DNA from: Antrodiella citrinella
Taxonomy: Eukaryota > Basidiomycota > Agaricomycetes > Polyporales > Steccherinaceae
DNA length: 46,487 nt
Assembly: GCA_004802725.1 (NCBI GenBank)
Contig: SGPM01000220.1
Span: 1 to 46,487 of the forward strand
Direction: 5' to 3'
Position 1 is the stretch's first letter. Each line of letters starts with the position of its first letter. The translations under genes and the position numbers were made by a program. Positions 1 to 10,664 of this stretch are shown piece by piece. The notes below the pieces were generated by a model. The model ran no database searches and had not been told where the DNA came from. It was given only the letters and a program-made list of their open reading frames with translations.

Positions 1-275
1 CAGACATTGTCGCCTAGGAACGCCCATATGTAAGGCAGTACTAGCCGCAGTACTGACAAGTCTGGGATTGAATCCACAGCAGTATCGGGGGCTTTTGAGG
101 GCGTAGGTGATGGGCAGAGCTGTGATGGGAGGGAGATTGAATACATGATGTGTAAGTTGAGTTGAACGTAGTATTGTACAGCGGAAGACAGCGTAGAGGC
201 GCCCGTCTTCAATAGCGCGTAGACGCTGTAAACGCCCTTCCTCCTCGTCAAGGGTCCTGTATTTATTTCTGTCGA
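1..275 (-). CDS. Probable partial gene running off the left edge
   Basis: Read on the minus strand, about 275-190 encodes a charged stretch (YRTLDEEEGRLQRLRAIEDG, then RLYAVFR). It can be joined through a GT-AG intron (donor gtacaa, acceptor aatcccag) to a hydrophobic stretch (LSVLRLVLPYIWAFLGDN) that runs to the window edge. The phase fits: one base is left before the intron and two follow it. I see no in-frame ATG, so the start must lie in a further upstream exon, which would overlap the putative first exon of the next plus-strand gene, or the model is wrong. I do not recognise the product. The hydrophobic segment suggests a membrane or membrane-associated protein, but that is inference. 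Confidence 0.35.
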
Positions 276-303
276 CTACACTCTTTTCTGATACTCCTCC
301 ACT

Positions 304-2456
304 ATGCAACGAGAATCATATGCCGAATCTATTGTATCAGATGTGGAGTCTCTTTCAGGCATACATTCATTTGCGAGTACTCGGTAAGGATCACTTAGTC
401 CTCGCTCATTTGCAAGCATTTACGTTCGCATCATAGCATTGACCGAGGAGGGCGTGGTATGCGATTGCTGTCCACTTGATGCTACATTTCATAACAGCTG
501 ACACGTTGATGTTGCTTCAGGCGTTCCCAACTTGCATGTGCCTTCAAAGCGTCGCAAGGACAACTTGAACTCTCGTTTTGATCGCATGGCAGAAACTATG
601 AAGAACTCCTTACATCACGAGCGCAGTCCACCACGTCGTAAGAGGGCTTCATCTATAGGTGGATCGTCGTCCACGGCTAGTTACGATGTCCCCAAGACCC
701 CGGTCGACGCATACAGCGACTTACACGATGGAAGAGTAGGACCTGATTTTTCAGTGGTCAGACCTAATTCTCGCCCTGCACTTGTCCACTCGCATCGTTC
801 CCCCGACATAGCAGCATTCTTCGAGGAAAACTCTGAAGACACTAATCGCGTTGCACCTGCTTGGCTCCAGCATACAGTAACCACACTCAAGAAAAATCAT
901 CCTTTACGTTCGTTTATACACGTGCCTCCCGTTCAGTCAGTTCAACATCCTCCTCCTGTACACTCGCGTCCTCTGGAACCTGAGGACGAAATCTTTGCCT
1001 TCCGACCCCCAACATCGACTTCTGCTAACCACGTCGAAGTGCCATCGTCGAGTCCTAATCTGCATCTTGCCAACGATCATAGAACCCCTGTATATGCTCA
1101 ATCTTTTGAAGATCTTGATCGCTCTCCACCTGTGCGGCCGTTTTCTACGCCTGGACCTGCTTCCGACCTTGCGCCTCTGGAATGGAATCATCGTGGCAAT
1201 GATCCAATCCACCAGCCAGAGGATATGAATGCTATCGAAGAGGAAACCTCCTCTATGCTTCGGCGCAACTCTCCGCCTGCTCAATCATTCTACGGTTATG
1301 TCTCGGGGATCCGGTCACAGCATATACCCGCCGTAGTCCGACACGCATCGATGCTAACCTTGATACCTGAAGAGGACCCAGATCCTGAGACCCTCCCCGA
1401 CTACTTCAGCTCGTCTTCTTCAGACCGCCTATTTCCAGACATCCGGGAACCGAGCCTCTCGCCCACTCGCAGTCGCAGCCCTTCGCCTCGATCTAGTGAC
1501 AGTGTGTCCTTCCCAAGACCGTATTCAACCGTCGGAGTCGGGAACAAAATTGCTATCCACTCTAGTCCTGCGAAGTTGCCGCAGCCTCTCCGAGTCTACT
1601 TTGATTCCCCTACCGAAGACCCAGTTGGTTCTGACCCTCTGGAGAAACCTGACTATGAGCTTGACCTGGATTACGATAATCTTGACTTTACTTGGGAGAA
1701 ATTCGACCGCAGTGGCCTAGATCTCGAGATGCACTCTCTGTCAGGACCGTTGTCGATCGTCGATGAAAGGGAGGAAGGTGGTACACAGGATGATCCTATG
1801 GCGGTATCTCTTGATGACTTGGTACCTGCGTCGACATCCGCGGAGGGACAAGACCAAGACTGGGCCGACTATCCTCACGAGGACTCATGAAGTCTCTAGA
1901 TCCTATTGGATCCACGCCTGAGGGCTGCGAGCAGACCGACGAAGCTCAGCCGCCTCCTGCTCCAGCGCGTCGACAAGCGTTCGCGCCAGCGCCAGGCATC
2001 TATATCTCGCCACTCCGCGACTCTCAGTCCGAGCACAGCGACGCCCAACCGTCTCCGGCGTACCATTGCAATAACCCACGACGGCCAGAAGAAACTCGTG
2101 ACAAAGTCGACATGACGAATACTACCGTCGCCGTAGATATACCAGAAGTCGGGGATCACAAGAATGTAAGTTTAAAATTTTACAGTATACACTATGTTCT
2201 ACACTGCCACTACATCGGGACATCGCAATTTGCTGACTCTTTGCGTTTCAAGGGCCTGATGGCGACTAACAATGCTAGTCTTGCGATTCCAAGCTTCCCG
2301 TTGATACAGACTACGTCGTATAAGACGCCTTCCCCACCAGCCCAGGTCATTCAGAGAACCGTATCGGAAACAGCAGAGGACGACAACATCCAGAAGCAGA
2401 GCTCTCCGGAGAAAGCCTCGTCGCAGGATACCATCGAATCTTGGACCGACGCGTAA
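304..2456 (+). CDS. Unrecognised large disordered protein (several exons, model uncertain)
   Basis: A long open stretch (about 523-1890) encodes a Ser/Pro/Asp-rich, low-complexity protein with a basic patch near the start (PSKRRKD, SPPRRKRASS) and acidic segments later. A first exon from the ATG at 304 (MQRESYAESIVSDVES...) joins it in phase if the donor is gtactc at 377 and the acceptor is the cttcag ending at 520. The stronger-looking donor gtaagg at 384 fits only the ATGs at 320 or 341. The frame closes at 1890, but a second open frame (1887-2456) contains a clean phase-0 intron (gtaagt 2166 to ag 2252) and probably holds the 3' end. Phase-consistent joins exist from a donor at 1822 to acceptors ending at 1922 or 1949. 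No domain, signal peptide or membrane segment is visible. It is convergent with the UPF0643 gene. Function unknown. Confidence 0.5.
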
Positions 2457-2731
2457 TTCTTGTACTAAATAATACAATTCGTGCTTCGAACGCCATTCCA
2501 TGACGTGCCCATTGCGCAGTGCGGAAAGATTTGTATTAAGATGACGAGAATGACAGTACGACAAAGCAAGGGCTTGAATCGAAGGTGGCAAGTAAGAGAT
2601 AATGCGAGGGACCTGCACCAAGGAAGGTTTGCTGTGAGAGAGAATTCCGAAGGGTATCATGCCAAGGGGGTGAATATAATTACACTGGTTGAGAAGAGGG
2701 ACGAAACTCTCCGAACGCATGTCATATATGA

Positions 2732-3667
2732 CTACCAGCCCACGTCACCCGAGTCGAATGGCGTGATCCTTAACGTGGTCTCCCCCTTCACCTTCGAAAG
2801 GCGGTACCGATTCAGTTCGTAACGCTCGTATGATGCTGCTGCTAGGCGCATCGCGCGAACATGATGTGGTCGCGAATTTGCCGCGATGGCGTGCTGACGC
2901 GATTGCCAGATGCACGTAGCGAGGTTAAGGCCAGTTTTTGGATGTGGGATTCCGTACCAGTATAGAATTAACTACGCAAAGAGATGACAGTCAGTCGAGC
3001 AATAAGTGAAACGCAGAATGAAAACGCACTCCTCCGTTCTGCACGGCCTCTTCGTGAGCTTTTCGATCGGCCTCGTAGAGAGCTGGAGCCAACGAACGGA
3101 GATCAGCAGAAACACGAACAGAATGAAGATTGAATCCTTACGACCGCCGTCACTGCCTTCCTTACGTTTACTCCGAAAAACGACGCAGTACCACTCCCGT
3201 TCACTATCTTCCGGTAAATGCAGCTCGCTCCAGTTAAACGCGTCCTCATACGGCGTCGCTGAGTATTCTGGAGTAACAGGCTGGAAATGATGGAGAGCCT
3301 TGTGCAGGGCTAGGGATACCGGGTCGATGTCTGGCAGACGCGTTTCTGTGTTCAGTGGGCGACGCTGCGCATCCAATTGGGAAGTGAATACGTGTCCGAG
3401 TCCAGGAGGAAGCGACGAGAGCAGGGGAGGGAGATAAAGGATAGGCGCAGTAGGTGCAGTCAACGTTTTCGAGTCGAACGTCGGCAAGTGATGTGGATCG
3501 TTCGTGGCGACGAGGCCCTCTATGGGGGTGTCAATGCGGGATGAGGCGTCGGAATACGACTCGTCTGAGTCGAAGTCACGCGCATGGGTATCATCTGGAG
3601 AAAAACCAAGCTTATACTTGGGCAGAGGCAGAATCGTCTCAAGACGAGCTATGGCCACGGTAGCCAT
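2732..3667 (-). CDS. UPF0643-family fungal protein
   Basis: Three exons (3667-3142, 3082-3030, 2971-2732) with GT-AG introns of 59 and 58 bp give 272 aa. The C-terminal half carries the conserved core I recall for fungal UPF0643 proteins (S. pombe PB2B2.08 type): EREWYCVVFRSKRKEGSDGG, then PLYEADRKAHEEAVQNGG, LILYWYGIP, GLNLATCIWQSRQHA and ANSRPHHVRAMRLAA. The N-terminal ~100 residues are variable and Ser/Asp/Pro-rich. Splicing is essential: read unspliced, the frame drifts into a false hydrophobic tail. The molecular function of the family is not known to me. A TATATAA lies about 100 bp upstream of the ATG. The gene is divergent from the complex I subunit gene, with a 740-bp shared upstream region. 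Confidence 0.82.
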
Positions 3668-3766
3668 GGCAATGGAGGTGAATAGTGTAGACAGGACCTA
3701 AGTCGAAGAATGCAGACTAAGGATGGAGAAGCGGGTGGGTGGGCTCCGAGAAAAGGACAGGCTTAT

Positions 3767-3773
3767 ATAGGCG
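3767..3773 (-). promoter_or_regulatory. TATA box candidate of the UPF0643 gene
   Basis: On the minus strand this reads TATATAA, about 100 bp upstream of the ATG at 3667. It is a good match in sequence and position for a fungal TATA element. Not tested. Confidence 0.45.
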
Positions 3774-4406
3774 GGGAAGAACGGTATGGCAAAAATTGTC
3801 ACGACAAGGCAACATTTCCATTTGTGCGGGTATGGAGTGACCCGTGTCGCAGAGCACGGGGGAGGATGTCGTTGTTGTGCGACCACTGGATGATCCCAAG
3901 ATGGCGTGCAAATGTGCAACGCAGAGGGGACAATTGCGCGACGGCTTGAGACGGCATCACCTCATCGAGAAAATCTTACTCTTACGATGAAAGTCCATGT
4001 AAACATCCAAAGTTACTGTCTTCCTGTCCAGGATTGGTTTATCGCTTCACCGCGAAGAGAATCCGAGGCAGAAACGACAGGCACGAGAACTTCAGCTGGC
4101 CAGTTCTCACTGAGTGTGTCCTGGCGCCAGTCCAGTGCGAATCCGATGAAACCTGACGCATTTAGAGTATCAGCATGCCCATTCAATAAATATGTACAAT
4201 ACCGCCACAGACGAAGAGACATTGGATATTCTGTGGATATCGAGGAGGAGGAAGAAAGAGAGGAAGAGGAGCAGAATAGCCAATTGATCTGCACATACCA
4301 AATCGGCGCGTGGCTACTGGGCGCTGTAATTCTGGGCCGAAAGCTCTCACTCCTACTTTCACGTTCATTCTCGCTTTTGACCATTGTCTGGCTCGCAGCG
4401 ACCACT
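3774..4406. promoter_or_regulatory. Shared upstream region of a divergent gene pair
   Basis: There is no gene here that I can support. The region separates the UPF0643 gene (minus) from the complex I subunit gene (plus) and should carry both promoters. An open frame of 211 codons crosses it on the plus strand, but its protein is unremarkable and it runs into the true first exon at 4407. A purine-rich patch (GAGGAGGAGGAAG type) lies at about 4241-4272. Confidence 0.4.
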
Positions 4407-5122
4407 ATGGCTATAGCAAAGAAGGTGGCAGACCAAACTCTCTACCATCTCAGTCCGAAAGGTTTCTGGAAGAAATTCCGTACGCTCTGCCTGTCTTCTC
4501 ACCGCTGCACTACCTCCTCACGTCCAGCTGTCCACAGGTGATGCGGTGGTCATAAACCCAGAGATCTCTAGCGGTCTTCCAATCCAGGGTATCAACAGAT
4601 ATCCCCCTCCTGGTTCACGCCCAGAAAGATACTCCACTCCGGCGACCAAAGGTGAGCCATCTGCCAAACATTCGTGCACTCCCCCACCGTTCTAACTTGT
4701 CGACGCAGCTTCGGATCCTGCACAGAACCCATACTGGAAACGCGACGTTAGGAGGACGTATCCGCGGTTGTCGGTGGTGACTCAGACGGAGCTATCTGCA
4801 TTGTTGATTGACCATGCTCAGGCTGCTGTGTGCGTTCACACCCTCGTGACTTCCATGCTATCTACTTACTTCTGCATCATTGGTTCCTCTTATCAGTGTT
4901 GCTGCACCGACAGAGGGTGAACAAGCTTCTGTACCGGCTGCACCCAAGGAACCCGTGGACCTGACCGCCGCGATTGCTGCTGTGACTTCGGCCGCTAACG
5001 TGTATTCGGAGTCTCACCTGCCACCAGTACTTCCCACTGCATACAAGCGTTGGGTACCAGAGTTCGCACCAGATGCTCCCCATCACCCAGACGCGTACTT
5101 CCCCATGAAGCTCATCCGGTAG
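4407..5122 (+). CDS. Mitochondrial complex I accessory subunit, 21.3-kDa type
   Basis: Four exons (4407-4479, 4538-4651, 4709-4829, 4897-5122) give 177 aa. The spliced protein has the hallmarks of the fungal 21.3-kDa subunit of NADH:ubiquinone oxidoreductase (N. crassa 21.3-kDa type; I believe NUZM in Yarrowia): YHLSPKGFWKKFRDAVVINP, EISSGLPIQGINRYPPPGSR, then NPYWKRDVRRTYPRLSVVTQ, and a C-terminus ending in DAYFPMKLIR. The subunit is an accessory component of the mitochondrial inner-membrane respiratory complex. It has no catalytic residues of its own. All four exons keep phase, and the ATG at 4407 gives a short basic N-terminus. The Ala/Pro-rich linker (about residues 105-145) is variable. 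The gene is followed 238 bp later by CUS2 on the same strand. Confidence 0.8.
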
Positions 5123-5360
5123 ACAGGGGTCATTTAGAGTAGCCAGGACTGCTACATTAATGGGAGTCAATGTGTATAATCTGTCATACGTGTGCTCGTC
5201 ATTGTCTGAGCGATGTTCCAACGAATGAGTGAACGTGTGTCGCAAAATTGTATTCTGAATCAGAACTTGTCGTGAACGTTGAACCCAATACGCATCTTCT
5301 CGGTAGCACTTGTCACTTATGATACCGCACCGCAAACAGCGGTAAATAGCTCTCATCTTC

Positions 5361-6872
5361 ATGTCTGACCAAACCCACGCACCACCAACTGCCGTCGCAG
5401 ACTCTTCAGCAGAGGCACAGGCAGCCGCCTTCGCAGCTGACCCTCGGATACATTACGATAGGGCGTCAGGATCGTGGAGGCTCGAGGATGAAGACGGGAA
5501 CGAGTCCGAGTATGATCCTGCCAAAGGGATGTGGGTGCCATTGGTGAGAAACACAGAGTCTCTTGCATTTTATCAGATAACTCAATGTGTTTGTTTGCTA
5601 TCTCGTAGGTAGACGAAGATCTAGTGAAAGCACAGCAGGCAGCGTACTCCGTAGATGGTGTGGACGAAGAGGTACGCAACTCGCCACCTCTCTGCACCCT
5701 CTGTCCTAACACCAAGACCACAGATTCCAGCCGCACCGATCCTCAAACGTGCCAAAAAGCGTAAAGAACCAGAGGACTACACTTCCTCTACTCTCGGTGT
5801 CGAGCCGGGGCCCTCCACGAAACGAAAGAAAGACAAACCAGCCGAGCGTAAATCCAAAAATACTGCCGTGTACGTGACAGGCCTTCCTGTCGATACCACG
5901 CACGACGAGATCATCGAGCGGTTCTCCAAATTCGGACTCATTGAGGAAGACTACGATGGCGAGCCCAAGGTCAAGATGTATGCGCGGGATGATGGGACGT
6001 TCAGCGGAGAGGCCTTGGTGGTGTACTTTAAGGAAGAGAGCGTGATGTTGGCTGTAAACATCTTGGATGATGCGGAGCTACGGTTGGGAGCTACGGATAC
6101 CAGGATGAGCGTGCAGAAGGCGGACTTCAAGCACAGAAACGAAGGCGGGCCCGGAGGAGAGGCGGCGCAAGAAGGGGGAGAACCAAAGCCGCGGAAAACG
6201 ATGGACAAGAAAGCTGCGACCAGGCGGATTGGAAAGATGCAAAAGTGCGTAGGATCTATGGACATATGTTTATTCTTTTTGTTGATTTTGTATTGCAGAA
6301 AATTGGGAGAGTGGGACGAGGAAGACGGCTTTGGTCCAACTATCACTGACGAGGAAAAACTGCAGGCTGAGACTCGCAACAACCGTGTCGTGGTTCTCAA
6401 GCACATGTTTACACTGGCAGAGCTGGATGAAGACGCGTCCTTGCTACTTGACCTCAAGGAGGACGTACGAGAAGAGTGCTCATCACTTGGAGAAGTGACA
6501 AATGTTGTCTTATATGATGTGCGTACCATCTCATCGGCTCATTCAACACAGGTTGCTCACCAAGCTTCCATTATAGCAAGAGCCTGATGGTGTCATGACC
6601 GTGAAGTTTCGCGACGCGCTCAGCGCGCAGGCATGCATTCTGGTGAGTTACTGCTTCATTGAGTGCAACATGAATGCGTGGCTTATATTTTGTCGCTTCA
6701 GAAAATGCATGGAAGGTTCTTTTCCGGAAGACGAGTTGAGGCATCCTTGTATGCAGGAAAACAACGCTTCAAACGTAGTGGTGCAGGCGACGAGTCCGAA
6801 GGCGGCGGTGACGAAGGAGAGAAGAAACGGTTGGATGACTTTGCGCAATGGCTTATGTCCGAAGGAGATTAG
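5361..6872 (+). CDS. CUS2: Splicing factor Cus2 / Tat-SF1 homologue
   Basis: Six exons (5361-5543, 5609-5671, 5724-6244, 6299-6518, 6577-6642, 6702-6872) give 407 aa. An acidic N-terminus (IHYDRASGSWRLEDEDGNES, ending in MWVP) precedes a Lys-rich linker, then a first RRM from about residue 130 (NTAVYVTGLP ... GTFSGEALVVYF). A C-terminal U2AF homology motif (UHM) starts near residue 286 (RVVVLKHMF) and includes GRFFSGRRVEASLY. The R-F-F at 356-358 matches the UHM R-X-F motif that binds ULM peptides. Cus2/Tat-SF1 proteins bind U2 snRNP and SF3b1 (Hsh155) during prespliceosome assembly, and this domain order is diagnostic. The protein ends shortly after the UHM in an acidic tail (LDDFAQWLMSEGD). 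It is convergent with LSB6, with 184 bp between the stop codons. Confidence 0.92.
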
Positions 6873-7056
6873 TTTCGACTGTCATTGACCTTGCCAGACA
6901 TTGGGAAGAACGGACTTGATAAACCGACACCACTGTTATGTTAATGATGTAACGACGCTGCTGCATTATAGCAATCCAAATAATATACATAGCCTAAAGA
7001 TCTAACAAAAGTTGCGCGTAGCAATGTCGTCAAAATGTCCATATGTCATCACCAGA

Positions 7057-10000
7057 TCACCAGCAAGAAAAGAAGGGCTTGGTATTGACCGTTTCCAACC
7101 GCTGATAGAGGTTGAGTGAGTATGGATCGGGATCTAATCTAAATTTTGAAGACATACCTCTGTAATGACAGTCCGTTTCTTGGGGTTTTCTGTCGAATCA
7201 TCGTGCATCCAATCCAGATTACTGCGCTCGCTTCGGACCTGGTCAGGAGTGAAGCGAGAAGGTTTCTTCGATTGCTCCAGATGCGACATGGACTTCGACA
7301 TGGCCACCAAGTCCTCCTCCGCGATCGACTGAGCATCTTCGTGACCGTCCTCTGGAACACTGGGAAGTCGTTCAGACATAGCGGATGGCGACAAGAGACC
7401 AGTCGCGACAGTCGCGTCGTCCTCCGGCTCCTCCTCCGAATACCTCCTGACAGGCTTTTTCGGCCGCGAGGATTCTCCAACGTCAACTTCCTCATCATCC
7501 GCGAAGACCGTCTCTTCCACGCCAAGCCTCTTCAATCCCGCTTCCACAGCATCCAGTCTCTCCATATGTTCCAGCACAGTGACACCTGTTGTAGCAGGAT
7601 GTACTCTTGAAAACTTTTTGGAGAATGACACGGGACGTGAATACTCGGTCGAGACTCGGCGCATTGGAGGAGGGAAGTCGCTTGCGCTATGACTTCGGGT
7701 CCGACGCTCAGTGGTAAGTGGCATTGGCATAGTGTTGATGGAGGCATGTGGGGATGCAGGAGGTGGATGCACGGGGCTGGTGGCAACGATCTCGGGGAGC
7801 CGCTCGTCCGCAACCTCGACTTCGTCGTCCCACACAAGCACCTTCTGTCGCCGCGTTAGTTCCAGCGGACCTGGATTGCGTCAGTATGGTTGAACAATCG
7901 CGAACAAATGTTTAGAGCCTCACCCTCATCCTAGAACAAGTTAGTATGAGAAGAAAGTCTGACTGATCGAGGCACTCACACCATGCTTCAAGGATTGAAC
8001 AATGTTCCAAGCCTGGCCTTTCATAACAGCCAGCTGCCTCTGCAAGGTTTGTCAGTTGAATGAACTGTATCCAAATAAAAGAAGCACGTACACTAAACAT
8101 CTTCGGATGGAAATCCGGGTCGAGAGCATGCATCTTTCTCAGCTGATAGGTAGTTTCCGCCCACCAAACCTTGGAGGTCAATAGTGGCAGCAAATGTTCC
8201 CGTGTCTTCTGACTGAAGGGCCGACCAATGATCGTCACTGGTAGATACAACCAACCATACGTGTATGATCTCCAACCCTTTGGGTGCTCGTGAGGAAACG
8301 AAAGGGAGTTGTCAATAGCCGCTATATGGATGTGAGGTCTCTGTGTATAGGGCGATTGGAAACTAGGGGTTGCTGCTCTAGAATAATTCGACGGTCCCGG
8401 TTCCATTGACGGGATGCCATTGGCAGTCGGAGTACGTCGAAGCTCGCTCATCATGGGAGCCTGAGGCATGGGAGGTTCCAGCCGTGAAGTCCGGGATGGT
8501 GCAACATCGACCAGTGTCTTTCCGTGATCACCTTTACAGTACTTAATCATGTAGTTATCCGCACCACGATCAGTGTTTAGCATAAGATAATCTGCCGGTA
8601 TCTTAGAAAGACCATAGGTGTCACAAACGCAGTCACGCACCTAGAATGACAAGCCTTGGGATGGTGCGATAAGTAGAGGTCGAGGTGGAGATTAGAAACA
8701 CGCACTTCTCCAACTCCTCTCGGAAGTTATCCTGCAGTGCTGAGCTCCAGTAGAAAGGTACCTCGGTCTGATTATTCTCAGACACGTCGAACAATACCTG
8801 TTCATCTTCACGGTCGTCGTCATCGTACATATCTTCCTCGTCCCCGGTCTTCCCACAAACAATCTTGAGAATAGAGGTGTACTTCTTGGTGAGGCCCCCA
8901 CGCCTATGACTGGAATCATCGAACGTATCGGAGATGGCACGACCAGGCCATGGGTGCTTGCGCAGAAACTCAGAGGCATCTATAAGTGACGTCAGATGTC
9001 GCGAGGTATGCTTGCGGCACGTGTGTGTTTACCTGTAAATCCGTGTAGAAAGTACTGCATGCTGCCGATCTTGTCTGGCAATGGTTTACCCTTCTTAGCC
9101 GCATTTCTATCCAACCAGTCATAGTAAAATGCCTGCGTGGAGCGTGTGAGAGGGATGATGTCGAGGCAAGACAATGTAACTCACAGGACTTGACAAAGAA
9201 ACTAACTCCGTTCGGGGAACAATGTTGAGGTCCAACCGTTCGTCTAATAAGGACGCTGCAGCCTCGGAGATGTAGCTATATCTTACGTCTTACAACCTGC
9301 GGCCACTGCATATGACAGTACCCTCACCTGAGATTGGGAATAAGACATGCGCGGCCAAATGGTATGATCCATCTAAATTGTCGATGCAGCCATTTCGTGG
9401 TCTGTTGCTGCATTCATGATCCTGCATCATGTTCTCTGTATTGGTGACGTACCTTCGGATTCAAGTTTCCGTATGGCTCCTCGTCCTTAGGTTTGAATAC
9501 CCTGCCAGGTTGTCAATAAGTTGGTCTTGAATGACATTAACCGACTCACGCAACAGTCTGCACTCTCCCCTCCCTCTTCGCCCGAGCAAAGTATGATCCG
9601 GAAGAGCCCTTCGAAATCATCTTGGGATGTATGCCCTCGCCTATGGCCTCTTGCACTTGGCGTACAAGCCTTGTAACATAAGTCAGACCATGGCTGCCGA
9701 TCGTGACGCGACACTCACGTTGCATAGTCGTCTCTCGTCAGCGGGGGGTTGTGGTCCAATGTCTTGATCTATATTGCAATGACTTCAATATTGAACGGAG
9801 TGACTTGGAATACGAGACGAGCGTACAAGGCCTGGTTCAGAGGGCACAGGTGCAACTGTGGGCTCGAAGACACTCCTATAGATCTCTTTGAAGGAATGAT
9901 CTTCTTGCTTCTTCTTCCGCTTAACCTTCTGAGCAATGGATTCTGTCCATCTGACCGACGTCTCGTAGTAACAGGCTCCAATTAAGAGAAGTACGGCCAA

Positions 10001-10175
10001 GCTTAGAAACTCACCGTTTGAAAGCACTGTCCAATTTGCTCAAATCAATATGCCCTGGTCGGTGCCCCCGACCCCTTGAAGGTGGTGTATGTGGCGAAAG
10101 GCCTTCCACAACATCGGCTTCCTCCTCTTCGTCGATGCCCTGAGCGAGCGGTTGATATTCTGAACGATTCGGCAT
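7057..10175 (-). CDS. LSB6: Type II phosphatidylinositol 4-kinase
   Basis: Fifteen exons: 10175-10015, 9950-9827, 9768-9719, 9669-9550, 9501-9453, 9401-9328, 9275-9185, 9132-9033, 8979-8706, 8654-8641, 8591-8092, 8039-7980, 7930-7924, 7870-7158, 7101-7057. All phases close, giving 793 aa. Type II PI4K motifs follow in order: the glycine-rich loop ISKGSSGSYF (130-139), the ATP-binding region VFKPKDEEPYGN (from 153), the catalytic DYLMLNTDRGADN (353-365) and IAAIDNSLSFP (Asp446). The enzyme makes PI4P on endosomal, Golgi or vacuolar membranes. About 70 Pro/Ser-rich residues separate the NTDRGADN and IDN motifs. After DEGPLELTRRQKVLVWDDEV comes a ~200-residue disordered region, and the protein ends RLETVNTKPFFSCW. 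No CCPCC-type palmitoylation motif is visible. Two exons are tiny (14 and 7 nt). Confidence 0.93.
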
Positions 10176-10664
10176 CTCCTCAGACAACGTCTAGGTTGTA
10201 CGCGGTAGAGATGGTTGCTCACAGAGCAAGTGGGAACACAATGGAACGGATGATTGGTAGGGGACAGACTTTAGACACGTTCACAATTCGCGACTAGGAT
10301 AGTTCCGCCGTCGGCTTCTACAAGCGCTCACTGCGGAACGCTAAAGACGCTCATAGTTATGATCATTATGTGGTGATCATTCTCAAAGGCTCGAAGCAAA
10401 TATATCCATGAGCTAACATGAGCTTCACTGAAGTTGCATGGTATTGTGACGACGTATAAACTCTCTGTGTTGATGTTGGGTACAGTATATGGTTCATGTC
10501 GACGGCTCGGGCTCATTGTTCGGCCTCGGCGCCATGACCTGACCACCGCCGAACTGAGGCAGACACATGTTAGAGTAGCATTGAAGCTTGAAGCCTAGAG
10601 AGCAATGAGTACTGATCCATATATGTCCTTGAATTGATACACCGACCTTGTTTGTTGCCGTTGC
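10176..10664. promoter_or_regulatory. Intergenic region upstream of LSB6
   Basis: About 490 bp between the LSB6 start and the stop of the first SSU1-like gene, both on the minus strand. It should hold the LSB6 promoter and the 3' UTR of the exporter gene. A small palindromic AT-rich patch (ATGATCATTATGTGGTGATCAT) spans 10359-10380. I see no clear TATA box and no gene. Confidence 0.3.

Noticed and set aside
2199..2720. Minus-strand frame of 173 codons
   Set aside because: It overlaps the 3' exon of the plus-strand gene and the UPF0643 stop region, and its protein shows no domain or compositional sense.
3906..4541. Plus-strand open frame of 211 codons
   Set aside because: It ends inside the first intron of the complex I subunit. 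Only the part from the ATG at 4407 is coding; the rest is upstream DNA with no protein-like features.
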